A DNA stretch of 64,000 bases, taken from positions 62,001 to 126,000 of the forward strand of contig VWZL01000525.1 in the NCBI GenBank assembly GCA_013396915.1, given 5' to 3'. Position 1 is the stretch's first letter, and each line of letters begins with the position of its first letter. Origin of the DNA: Stercorarius parasiticus. Lineage: Eukaryota; Chordata; Aves; Charadriiformes; Stercorariidae. Positions 1 to 12,800 of the stretch are shown here, piece after piece. The notes beneath the pieces are model-generated. The model did not search any database, had not been told where the DNA came from, and saw only the letters and a list, made by a program, of their open reading frames with translations. The translations under genes were made by a program, and so were the position numbers.

Positions 1-847
1 TTACAAAAAATAAGTCACCAGGATTTCCAATCCATGCATCAAAGATCCAACTTGAGTATCTGACAAACAACATGTAAAAAACCCCCAACAATGAGAAACA
101 CAGGATTCACCTTCGTTAAAGCTTTGTGTCTAAAGAAAACCATGTTCCAAAATGCTGAAAATTTGTTCTGCTGGAGGGAAGACATTGAACATCTGGCTAT
201 TTCCGAGAAAAGCAAAAGGGCTCCCTCTGGAGTGGATTCCGAAATCAACACAGGATTCGGGTTTTAATAGGCGGGCAGAGAAAATGAAAATCAGTAACAA
301 AGCAAATGCATTCTCGTCTCTTGTTAGTTTACTCATCCTGTGTACAACGAGCATACTGGGACTAATTCAAGGAGACTATATCATGACTGAATGATATGGA
401 TCCATGCCCAGAATATTAAGTCATTAATTAGTTTTCATGCATGGACTTGTACGTGGCAAGGAGGCAAAGTAAAGGATTCCTGAAGAGACAAGAAAGCTTT
501 CTTAGCATGTAAAATACTCCAAAGAATCTCCAACAAAATATATTATGAAGCCAGCTGAGAATCCACATTTTCAAGCCTGGATGATCATGCACAATTCTAT
601 AAAAACCTAATGAATGCAGCCACCGGTCGTGTACCCACAGCAATAACTTCATTAGAAAGGGAGCGAGAAATAGCTTTAAGGACATACACAAAAACATGCT
701 CTACTGGAAACGGAAGAGGGCTGCTTTCAAATTTACAAGTGAGAAAGACCCCACATTCCCAGGGTTCATTTGCATACAAGCCAATTAACAGCAAATTGCA
801 TTTTCATGCAGAAAGAAAAGATCACCTATGAACTGAAGTCAACTTAC
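1..847 (-). other. DTNB: DTNB intron after the micro-exon (partial)
   Basis: Unique AT-rich intron sequence. The next DTNB exon (the Ser/Pro-rich tail, expected to begin with a QATGSP-like sequence) was looked for and not found, so it lies beyond position 1. I see no repeat or RNA gene here. Confidence 0.7.
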
Positions 848-868
848 TGCCTGCTTTTGCTCTTCTTC
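848..868 (-). CDS. DTNB: DTNB 21-nt micro-exon (EEEQKQA)
   Basis: Seven codons, EEEQKQA, lie between an acceptor (AACGCTTACAG) and a strong donor (GTAAGTTG). The exon is in phase 0 at both ends, so skipping or including it keeps the frame. It directly follows LLK in the spliced protein, extending H2 with an acidic/polar turn. The residues match the DTNB version (QKQA) better than the DTNA version that I recall (LKQG), which supports the gene assignment. It is too short for ordinary ORF detection. Symmetry and size suggest a cassette exon, but nothing in the DNA alone shows the inclusion rate. Confidence 0.88.
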
Positions 869-3800
869 CTGTAAGCGTTGGCAAAAGAAAAAGGTGAAGA
901 GAGAAACAGGATAGATTAGTTACCGTACGAAAAGGAAACACGTACGCAGACAAAACACACAACAGACCCAAGTGGAAGAACAGAACATGGCAAATGGTAG
1001 AAACATCTGCAGACGTGGAAGGAAACAAGGGCGTTAGACACAACAGCCGTGGTGGGAACGCAGAGGTGCCATCTGTTCCGTTCGCAAAAGATGACTCTTG
1101 TCTACAACGGCCTTTGGCGTTGGCCAAAGTTGCATACAAGGGACGGACATCACAGCACGGACATCTTGGACACAGGACAGGATATCCAACGGATATCTCT
1201 TCTACGCAGAACCTTTACTGGCTTTACTCCTCCTACTCCGGACTCTCCACCTGTCCCCACGGCACCTTTCCACCGTCCTCTAAACTCTGGATATACCGCC
1301 TGGAGCGTGCAACCACTGCACGGCATTCGCTTCCCTGTGAGCACGCTATCTGCCATCACAGAGACCCAAACTGTCATCGCCTGAGAGGCAAAACGCCACC
1401 TCTTTGGTCCGAGAGTGCCCGTTGCCACCGGGCCTGCAGGGACCTCTGCAGATGGGATTCCAAAGGGCAAATTAACGAGCGGCCAATAACCAGATCCGGA
1501 GTGGGAGGGGAGAACCTGGGAGGCAAGAGCACCAAAGACGTGGAGTAAGGACAAATCTGACCAGAAAAAAAATCCCTTGTTGCAATGCAGCGTTTGTCAG
1601 TATGGATTGCTACTAATTTGAAAGACCAAAAAAAGTGAAATACGGATGAATTTATCCTCTTTTGAAGCAGAGAAACGTACATTGCGATCCTGTTTGGGCA
1701 GTGGGGTGACATTCTGACTTCAGCTATAGGAGCACTCCTGGGAATGAGCAAAATACCACATAGTCGAGGGTTTCTCTCCCAATTCCGAAGCTTTCGTAGA
1801 TTTTGTCTTTGCATATAGAAAAAGCATTATGAGTCCTACGGGCTGTTCTGTCTGCGGGCCGGGCAGTGTGGAGGAGCACGGCAGCTGTGCTGCGGGGAGC
1901 AACGCTGTGCATTAGCAGAAAGGCTGGCAGCAGGGTTTTGATGACTCATCTACGCAGAAACAACAATTAATTACAGCTTTGTCAGGGTAACAGTACGTGT
2001 CCCCTTCAACACTGGCTTTGCACCGACCGCCAGCGCAGAGGGCAGCAGGACCACCGGCAAGCATGTTTCCCCAGAAATTCAGGTCGTGGAGATAAAACTC
2101 ATGGAATGAAAGCTCCTTCTTGCCTTGAAATCCATGAACCCATTTAGCCACCTTCCCTCATTTATATCCCGCAGGATTAGCTAGAACCTCTCCCTTAATT
2201 TAGAGCAGCTCCTTCACACCGAGCACCGCAGTAGATGTGCTCCTAACCGTGCGCTGAGGGCACTGCAGAGGTATCTGAGAACGACCGCCCAGAATTCCAC
2301 GCTTCTGAGCAGGTACTTTTGGGTTTTTTCTCCCAAGACTTGGGGTTCTTTCAGGTCCGGATTTTGGCACTGAGGTAGTAGATGGAGGGAATGGCTCCAC
2401 TCAGCCACGGCTCAGCATCGGCAGTGGAGGCCAGCGCTGCCCTCTCTGCACTCCCAGATGTTTCCAGTCGTTTCTCCCGCCAGCACTGGGACTCACAGGA
2501 CTAGATGGTGAGCCAGCTCAGGGAAAAGATCTTAAATGGTCTCCACTCTACAAAAAAAGTTGCTAGTTTGAAAAACGAGGCTTTAGCATTAACTACAGAT
2601 GTGAAAAAATACCCCTCAGGAGGCGTGGAGCTTTGCTAGAAGGACTGAGCGGTTATTAGATAAATCATCAAATCAGCTAGCGAGGAAATTACCGTTGAGG
2701 AAATGGAAAAAGCAAAATGGGATATGTCTGCTGAATATCCGTGTGCCTGGAAGCAAAAGCCCTGCAGGAAGGCAGACAATCATCGCTGCCGACCACTTAT
2801 TAGAAGAGAGCTAATGGCACTAGGTGTGTTACAGGAGACTTTCGGGAAAAAAGGGAAAGCTGAGCCAACGGCCTGGATGGGGAAACAATGTTAGAAAATA
2901 TTGGAAGAAAGTCACCGATGACAGTACCAACGGGTTGTGGCCACTGATCAGCCCAGAGGGACAGGCAGCTTCTCGCGTGCAAGGGGCTTCATCTGCTTAA
3001 CTATGGACTAGCTAGAGTGGCCAGGAGACAGGAGGGGAGCGGCCAGTGGGAGCCCCACGGTGGCCACTGCAGCAGCTCTGCAGGCTCAGAGGCTACGCTA
3101 TTCAACACATCCATGCTGTTAAAATCCCTTATTACCCTGATCAAGGTGGCCTCATCCAAACTGCCTCCCAGGAACAGGTCCGGGCACCTGACAGCTTCCG
3201 GGTGGTGGTTGGAGATGGTTTGGGACAGCGTTGGTAGCTCTGGTCCAAGGGCACGTCAGCGACCACGCCAACAGCAGAGCTTGTAGGCTCGTAGGCGAGT
3301 GCCGGTCCAAAGAACGCGCTCTGGCACTAATGAGCCCACCCTGACAGATACAGCCGGGGTCTCACATGGGACGTCCCAGCAGAAGACACCAACGACAGCA
3401 CTTGGTGAAGAGCCGAACGGCCAGAACTTCTCCCTGGGGGCAGACCACTGACAAATTCCTGTAACGGAAACCTCCCACAAGGAGCGTCAACACACGTTGC
3501 CATAAGACGTGGAAGGACACTTGATGCAAAAAACAACCTTAACTCTAAATTGCAACGGCGTGGGTAGGTCACCGTGTGGGCTAATAAACATCAGAGCAGG
3601 ACGCTAATCGCGGGGGTTTGATCAGCTCCGAGTCAGGAGCCCTGCTCTGCTCTGAGGCCAACTACGACAGCATGGCTCGCCATGGGAAGATGGGATGAAC
3701 CTCCCGAGAACAGCTATGGCCTTCCAAGTGTAGGCTTTCCGCTCTCTCCTTTCTTTACAGAGGGAGCCGAGGTACCAGACTCCCAGATAACCCAAGTTAG

Positions 3801-6800
3801 GTAAGCTGAATCCAGCTCTACTTGGTGAAATGAAGGCAGCATTAAAAATGTAGAAAATACCGCATAAGAAAATGGAAAAAACCATAAAAGCTTAACAGCT
3901 GATGTAAATTATAAATGAAAATTTTTGAAGTGCACCAAATGACGAGAGAAGCTAAAACGTTGCGGGAAAAACTTGTGTCTGGCGGGGCTAAAACCACCAA
4001 AAAGGAGACTTTGAAATGAACACAAATATCAGAAACAAAACAAAGCCTTTGCGGTGGTGCGTACGGCTTCTTGACAGTCGTGGTAAAATTCTTAATATGG
4101 GAAGAGGAATTAGTGTTTCTGTTCTGTGTTTGACTAATAGTACTTTCCCCTTGTAGTTTCTACCAGCGAACAGTGAAGTACTTTCCACTAATAATGAGAA
4201 AAGGTGTTAAAAAGTATCTACTAGAAATAATATTTTTAGATCAGCAGGCCTGGGTAGCTTGCAGCTGGGATTCTTAAAATAATTACAAGAGGAGTTATCT
4301 GGTCCGGTGATGGCAATTTTTAATAGATCTTGGAATACTCAGGACTGGAACACGCCGTGTTGCACTGATATTCAGAAAGGGAAGTGAGATGACTTAAATA
4401 AGCATAAACATCCTACCCTGTCATTAATTTATTCAAAGTAAGAGAAACGCTGACCCAAGACTCAACTAATAAGTAATATACGCAGCATTAGAACTTCACG
4501 GAAAAGAGGTCTTGCCAAATAAATCTGATTTGGCTAGCTGAATGCATTACAAGTTTGGCTTCTAAAGGAATGCCACAGATGTAATGTATTTTCATATCTG
4601 CAGTTCCTCCAGAGGCCAAGCTTGTAATACACTGTCATTAACCAGTTAGCACGATACAAAATAAATAAAGCCCTTCACAGGGAGTGAGATGTGGGTAAGT
4701 GACGGCTTTCACAGAGCACTCACCGGGGCAGAAAGGCAGGAAAAGGAAAATAGCGATGAAGAGGAATGAAACTCCTGTAACTCTCTGCATAGTCTTGCGA
4801 AGATTCAGGGAAGAGTTCAATACACAGGGGTTTTTTTTCCTAATTTAAAAAAATTATATTAAAAATCCGGAGAAGGCAAAGAAATCAACCATAAAAATCA
4901 CTGAAGTACAGCACTGCGAGAAGCTCAGAACAGCTCTACCTGTTTAACTGATTTAAAAAAGAAGATTGAGAAGTGCCTTCACTGAGATGAGTAAGTATCT
5001 GCGTAGGAAAAAACTGGGGTGCTAAAGTACTCCTTAATTTAATGGAGGGAGAACCACATGTACCAAAGCCAACGGGTGTAAACTGAAGCTAAATACATTA
5101 AAACTGAAAATGAGGCATAAATTTTTAACTGTGCAAGGAAATTTGCATTGGCAGTGAATTTTCCATTTTTGATTTCTTCAGCTCAGGAACAGATGTCTCT
5201 CTGGAAGATGCTTTAATCCAAGAGGAGCTGCCAGGCTCCATAGAAAGCAAAGAAGGGGAAACACAAAGAACCGTGTTATGCCACATGTGGAACCAAAGAG
5301 TTGCAATAGTCCCGGGCTCGTGGGCAGGTCGGGTTGGACGGGAGCTCAGGGCAGAACAGGGCCGAGGTAACCTCCGAGCAGGCTGCTTAGAGCCTCCAAG
5401 GATGGAGAAGGCACAACCCCTCTGGGCCCCGGCTCCACTGCTTGAGCATCCTCATGGGGAAGAAATTCCTCCTTCTATCCAGTCCTAGTTGCCCGTGTGG
5501 TTTTTAAACAATTTTGAGAACCAGGGGAATTAATTAAAAGATACCAGAGTCATAAATGAAAAGTCTAGTAAGAGCCAGCTCCTAACCTAACCTTCTGTAG
5601 AATACGGCCTGGAAGATGTCATTACAGCTTCTGACAAGCTTGTTATTGAACTGCATGATTCAGCCCAGCGAACGGGTCCTAAAAACATTAGTTTATCGTA
5701 TGTGAGTCAGTTATGGCTCGCTTCCCTGTTCCGCAACCCTCGCTCCTCCCTCCCGTGTCTCCCCAGTTGCAGCATCTGCTGCTCGTGCTGCCTTCCCTCC
5801 GCAGCTCCCTCCGCGCTCTCCTCATGGGGGTGTTGCTGACGCCGACGTCTTCTGCTGCTCCACGCAACGGTCCACGTGTCCAACCGGCCAGGCGGGAGGG
5901 ACCACACACCGTTTGGGAGATGAGAGTGCGACGGCCGAGCGGGCAGATGGGTGGGCAAAGCTCCGCGGGTCGCTCAGGTTCAGAGCGGAGCATCCGCGGA
6001 AGGCAGCCCGCCTGGCCTTCAAGGCTTTCCAGGTGGAGGCGCAGAAAGCCAAGCCAGCCGACAGAACAGCCCTTCAGCCTAACGAGATCGTTTACATCAG
6101 GTCGTGTTTGGGAGAATTCATCTGTGAAGGCTTACGAGCACTTTGGAAAGAACTGGGGCTCCAGAAACTCCCCTCAGAGCTTGCCACCAGCTCAGGGCAG
6201 ATGTCCAAACTGATACTGTTCCTCAAACGTGTGCAAGAAAAATGCTCACACCATGGTCACCTGAACCACAAAGGATCAAGCTGTTTCCGATGCAATGACT
6301 TTTTATACTTTCCTAAGTCTGTAGTTCGGTTTTGGATGCCCGTTTTCAGAGACACCACGCTTCAACTTACAAAGATTTGGGGTCTGAAGAAATCAAGGTG
6401 AATTTAGCAAGGGATTGGCTTCAAATTTTTAGCAGACAGATGTTAACGGGCTGAACAGGAAAAAAAAATTACAGTGTGCAGAACCACTGACTTTTAAAAA
6501 AAAAATCCTTCCCAAACATAAATACTAACAACGTGCTCGTCTGCACAGGGGAACTAAACCAAACAGGCACCTCCGAAGCGTATGTGATCACAGGCTCTTG
6601 TACACGCGCCCCTGTTCCGGAATGCAAGCCGAACGTGAGGAGCGACGGCACTTCAGATTCACAGACGATGTGAATTCATGATCACCTTCAAGTGCCGACA
6701 GTTTTTGTGGAACTCCCAAGACGTGCCCATAGCTCATCCATAAACCCTGCGCTGCCCCTCTCGGTGCCACTGCTGCGGTCCATCGCCCACTCCTTCCACT

Positions 6801-9800
6801 GCCTGTAGCATCTTTGTTGCACCCTGTCTTAGACCAAAAGCTCTTTGAGTCAGGCCAGTGTTTTGCCACTCGCTTTCCAGAGAGGCTCTTGTCCAATTTA
6901 GAGAACGGAAAGAATAAAGGCGTAAGAGTCTTTCAGACCATAGTCATCAACTGTGAGCTCACCTCTAGCAGGGCTCTGTAACAATAACGGACCCTCACCA
7001 GAGATCCAAACAACGACATCGGCTCTAGATGAGAGCCAACACCATCACACGCTAAAGCCAAAAAACCCCCCAGACGCCGCAGGGACAGTGTCGTGTCCCC
7101 CGGTGAAAGGCAGCACCACGGCTCTGGGGATTCACGGTCTGTACTGCAGTGAGTATAGCTCCCAGTTTATCCTCCAGTCGGAGCTGGAAAAACTGCAGTA
7201 TTACCTGGAACAGCATGCAGTTGATTACCAAATCTAACGCTTCTTTAAAGCCTTCCAAATCTTACGGCTCTTGATATTATTTAACCAAAGCAGCAGCACG
7301 TGAACCTGAAAACCCGTTACCCATCTGCACCAAGGCGCAGAGCCAGCATGGAAACGGCTTTTTGCAAATTCCTTCTGTTCCTCATGAAGTATTCACAAGG
7401 GTACAGCAGCGAAGCGGGAACCTCAGGGCAGCAGCAGTGAATTCCCGACCCGGGAAGAGCAGGACACGCGGTGTTTCCGAGGGGAGATGCCGTACCTTGA
7501 GCAGCTTCATCAGCCCTTCCAGCTGCACCATCAGCTCCCTCCTGCTTTCCTGCAGCGCAGACATCCTCTGCTCCAACTCATCCTTCCTCTGCCTGTGCCA
7601 GACACGCGAAAGAAAGAGTCAGAAAATAAACTTGGGGCATTTCAAAACCACTTCAGGAGATTCACCCATGTAACTGCCTCTTTGGTGTTCATCACTCCCC
7701 CCTGCTTCCAATTCAAAAAAAAATATAGAGCAAAGCACAGTACAATGACCATGAAAGCGAAATACGACAATCAGGCTTTCCACTTAAAACCCAGAAATCT
7801 GCTCTCGGTAGTAGGAAGCCCTTTTCAAGAGCACCGCATTTTGAGCAAAAAAATCCTGCTTTTTTTCTGCCTTTTCAGAACTGTCTCGGTGTCAGAGCCA
7901 GGCACCCCGCAGAGCTTTCAGCCAAGCAAGAATGAGCTATGGGAGGAAAAAAAAAGAAGAGGAGAAAAGGCCGCAGGTGTTTGGGAAGGACCCGCCGTCA
8001 CCTGTCTGGATGGAGCCTCGGCACAGCGATTTCTGCCCGCCCGGTGACGTGCAATATCTGACGTATTCCCCGCACCAGAACCCAGGTAACAGGAACAGGA
8101 GACGGTACGGCGCCTTCCCTTTCCCTGGCGTCAGAAAACCACCGTATTTCTACAGCAGCCTATCTGCCAGATATTTAAGATATGACTGATTGGTTCTGTT
8201 TTATAAAGAAGTGACTAACGTAAAAAGAAATTCAAGGATGAATGTCAACACGTCACAAGTCCGGCGTCTTATATGATCTAAGAAATGCCGGCCCCCACAA
8301 ATCACCATCCTAGGTAATGATAAATAACCATAAGAAAAAGAACAGATTGGAAAGGCTGATTTCTTCATCTACAGTTATTTTGGTGGACATCGTAATGTCG
8401 TAATCCAAGGTTAAAGGCACCACATATTACAGACTGAATTCTTAAATGTCTTAGATTCTATCTGTGTTCTCACATGATATATTATGGATAAATCGTTCGG
8501 GGAATTTTAATAGCTGACGTGTTTTAGAAACACCAGTTGAACGTCAGAATCTGGAACAGAAACCAGCCATTTACTTTGAATAAATCCGTTGAGTCTGGCT
8601 TGCTTTTGTGATGGTGACGGTGAATATGGCACAGCACGAGCACGCGCCCCGGCCAGAAAACGGCCAAGACTACGTAACGGAATGAACTCGTTTCCACACC
8701 GGTTCTTAAAAAAACAGACGACTACGAAGTATTAACTCTCCTGGGTATTTCTTTCAACAACTTTTTTGTATTTTGAAGAATATGGTTATTAAATGCCAAA
8801 ACATTGGCATTGATGATTACACCTGCCTGTGTCACCTAGAACGTGTTAAAACCCCACATAGACACAGCTTTATCTGTCTATACATTCCTTTTGCTCTCTC
8901 AAGGTCAGTTCAAAGTCTGTAGCTTTTTATTCTATAGAACCACAGAATGGTTTGGGTGGGAAGGGACCTTAAAGCCCACCCAGCGGCACCCCCCGCCCTG
9001 GGCAGGGACACCTCCCACCAGCCCAGGTTGCTCCAAGCCCCGTCCAACCTGGCCTTGAACCCCTCCAGGGATGGGGCAGCCACAGCTTCTCTGGGCAACC
9101 TGGGCCAGCACCTTGTGGTTAACAACTACAAATAACGTAAAAATCAAGATATTAAGTAAGTATAGCTCTGCTAATGTGGTTGTCAATCAAGAACCAACAG
9201 CAACGCGTGTGTCTGATTTTGGCTGATGTTATTCCATTTCTGTTTCAGTGACCTCCAGTGAAGAAAGAGGAGGTACTGTCTGTCAATGACAAAGGCTGTT
9301 AAATGTTTTTTTAAGAAAAAGCCAGGACAGCCTGCAGGGACAAACGGAGAGATGCAGCCTGAGGCACACACCGGGGGTGTAACGGGTCCTTGGCACTTGC
9401 AGGAGCATCCCACGGACCCGCGGACAAATGCCACCCAGCACATTGGTGTCACGGGGCAGGGACATGTTGGTTTTCATGGATTATCTTTCTCATGCTTTCA
9501 CGGCCTAAATTCTACACAGCAACTGAGATCATTTGGTAACGTGTGCTTCCACATAAAACCATAGGATCGCCTGGGTTGGAAGGGACCTTTCAGATCATTG
9601 AGTCCAACCATCAACCCAACACTGCCAAGGTCACCACTACCCCACGTCCCTCAGCACCACGTCTGCCCGGCTTTTCAATCCCTCCAGGGATGGCGACTCC
9701 ACCACTGCCCTGGGCAGCCTCTTCCAATGCTTCACAACCCTTTCCGGGAGGAAACTGTTCCCAATGTCCATCCTAAACCTCCCCTGGCACAACTTGAGGC

Positions 9801-12800
9801 CGTTTCCTCTTGTCCCGTGGCCTGTTCCTTGGGAGAAGAGCCCGACCCCCCCTGGCTCCCCCCTCCTTTCAGGGAGCTGGAGAGAGCGAGAAGGTCTCCC
9901 CTCAGCCTCCTTTTCTCCAGGCTGAACACCCCCAGCTCCCTCAGCCGCTCCTCACCAGACTCAGGGCACGTCTCCTCGTTAGCTGTGGCGTTGTGACGTG
10001 CTTTCACATCACAGATAACCTGCTAATTGGGAACTTCCACCGTGATGCTAGGCAGTCAAGGAAATGAATGTGGGCTTTGAGTTTATTGGCGAGTGATGTT
10101 TGGCGGTAAGAAGGCTACCACGAGTTGTATCTACAGCTGCAGTGGGACGAGCCACCGCGGGCGGCTGCTGCAGCCTGTGCACAGAAGGGATGCAGAGGCC
10201 TCAGAGGGAACTTCACAGCAAGCTAAAGGCACAGCTGGGGATTTGGAAAACCTGTTTTTAGGGCTCTGTGGCAGCGCTGCAGGGAGAAGTTTCCCAGCCC
10301 CTGTTACACAGAAGGCCAGGCGGGACAATCGTGATGACCTGACAGGCTTTACATCCTTAATCCAACCTTTTTTTTCTTCCCTAACTCTTCTATTTGCCAG
10401 TGGTGTTTATATATTTGAAGACCCGAAGTGGCTACAATGATCGTTCAGCTTTTTCTTCTTTAGCAAAATACAGGCCATCTAATTCCTGCTGGTTAGCTCT
10501 GTTTTCTTCCCAATAACCTGCATTTTTGGAAAAACATCTTCAGGAAAGACCTCTAGGGACTGAAAGCTGCATCGCTGCTCTTGAGGTTATTGCCTCCCAT
10601 TAAAACGCATGTGCTTTATTTGTGGTCTGGACGCAGCTGGTTTCCAGTTTAAGCTCCTGGTCCGTCTCTCTTTCTCTGCTGGGTCAAACACATCCAGCTG
10701 CCCCATGATCTCTTTTTTCTCCACCTCTTGCAGAACCTTCTGCATCCTCTCCAGCCTTTCAAACATTTTAAAAAAAATATACATAGCTACGTAAAGCGTA
10801 AAGCTAGAAAATCTATGAGCTATTATCATTAGGTAATAGAATGAAAAACATCAGTGAGATACCAAGATGTACCATAATGAAGCAAACTCAGTACGAAAAA
10901 GTAACGAAGGAAGCAGCAATGAAGACTTTGCGGCAGTGGGCTGGCTCACACCTCGCAGGCGCTGCCTGCGGTCGCCGTCGCTCCGGCACTTGATGGAAAC
11001 CCTTTGAACGCCCCGGGCAGCAGAAGCAGCGGTGCCATTGCGGAGGGGGGCAGGGGAAGGCTGCCCCAGGGGTGACACCCGACGCGGTCTGCACAGAGCT
11101 GCTGCCGCCCGGAGCTCAGGGTTTAGAACCCGCTTGAGATCACAGATGGCGTTTTTGAAGGCTGAGCTCTGAATTAACGGGTAACAAAGATGAAATAAAA
11201 TACAGCCAGAGAACGCCCTTGTGACTACCCAAACTAGGAAACGCTTTATTCTCTAAATACTGATGATTTCTCCCTGTCACTCCAAAACGCAAACTTCATC
11301 AAAGAGGCTTTGAAGACTGTTCTCCAACTCTGGATGGATGTCTGACTGCAGGTATGAACGTCCGGAGTTTCACCGGCTAATCAAACCGCTGACGTTCATC
11401 GTCAGCTCCACTCCTCTGCACAAAACAGGGTAAGCAGTTAATGCCATTTCGGCTCGTTTTTCCCATCAGTTTCTTCTTTACAGTTTTCTGAACTATACAA
11501 GCAGAATTCATTTTAAGGGATATTTTTATTTACTTCTAAAACCACTTTAAAAAAAAAGGCAAATTGCAATATGCAGTAAGTCTTCAGAATTCCGCGGTTT
11601 AAAATAACACCGTATAGTCCCTGAAGACGTGCTGCTATTGCCCTTTCTGTGCCACACGTGGGCTGAGGGGCCCCGGGCTCCGAACGCACACCAGCTTTGG
11701 GGATTTCTTTTACCGTAGCAGCCGGAGCTCGGCCAGCAAAGTCGGGTTCTGCTGGGCTTTCTCGGGGGTGGGTTGAGAGGCTTGTTCGTGTTCCAGCCTG
11801 AGACGCTGAATTTCTTGCAGTATCTCCCTGTAGAAACGACAGAGGGAAGATTAAAGAGGAAAAAGGTCAGTCCCGGCACTGCTCTTAAATACTGTTCTAG
11901 CCCTTCGAGCGCTCTTCTGGCCTATGTGCAGCAATTTCGTTGGCGTAGGGCTGGCACGGACCCAAACCCGCGACGAGGAAGTTCGTGCCGTCCTGAGAAT
12001 TGCTGTCATACACGCGGAAAACTTATTACTTCATAAGAAGTATGAAATCACTCATGTGCCATACGCTGGCAATGCCTCTCCAAAACCTTCCGCGCGGGAT
12101 GGGCTCAGAGACCGCTCCAAGAGGGGAAAAGCTCCATTTTGAGCAGGATGGGCATGGCACGTGCTGCCGGAGGGGCTCGGAGGCAGCACCGCCGGCGTCC
12201 CCAGCCGTGCCAGCACCGTCACCCTCCCACCGCCCCGTGCCGGGCTGCCGGCAGGTCGGCAGGAGGAGGGAGAAGAGCAGCTCGTAGTCCTAGAGACAAA
12301 CGCACGAGGGGAAGGGCATCAGCCAGCTTTGCGTAGCCGGAGGTGAGGGAACGCAGCACCCACGGCCAAGGACTCACTTATTAAAATGGAAATGAAATCC
12401 TCCTGGGAGCGAAGATTATAATCTCTAATTCTACCCCCTCCTGCTCTTTTTTAAAACTGCTGAGCAGCTCCCCTTGCACCGTTCCATGCCCGCGCTGATA
12501 GAGATCTCCCTTATCTGTGATCTCGAGGAATGATTTCAAGCACCCGCAAGGTCTCTCGGCAGCGCAGTGAGGGTGCGGGGATGGAGCTGCTCTCCAGGAA
12601 CTGGTTCTCCTCCAAGCCGACCCGAAGCAGGGTAGCACCCGCTGTGCTGAGGACGCCTTGGCTGGAGCCGTGCAGGCAGCGAGCTCAGACACGCTGCCCA
12701 GGTGAGGCTGGACCCCAGTGTGGCTACCAGGAGAGCACATCACCGGGCTACCGGGAGGCTCCGTGGGCAACTCCGAGCCCAGCGGTGCCATATGGCACGT

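Larger units (their letters stand above)
869..7495 (-). other. DTNB: DTNB intron between the H2 exon and the micro-exon
   Basis: A 6.6-kb intron. Mostly unique sequence, with a very old LINE remnant at about 4240-4600, an old CR1 3' piece at about 5320-5490 and a GC-rich block at 5700-6200 that is open in several frames. The segments 869-4240 and 6400-7495 show no recognisable repeat, gene or RNA. Confidence 0.75.
7593..11713 (-). other. DTNB: DTNB intron between the H1/hinge exon and the H2 exon
   Basis: A 4.1-kb intron holding two CR1 copies, at 8934-9109 and 9557-9962. An 80-codon open frame on the minus strand (10587-10829) is noted under findings. The rest is unique sequence with nothing recognised. 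Confidence 0.75.

Noticed and set aside
994..1548. 184-codon plus-strand open frame
   Set aside because: Open in overlapping frames on both strands, no family, no start context; likely chance in GC-richer intron.
7487..8047. 186-codon plus-strand open frame
   Set aside because: It is partly the antisense of the coiled-coil H2 exon 7496-7592.
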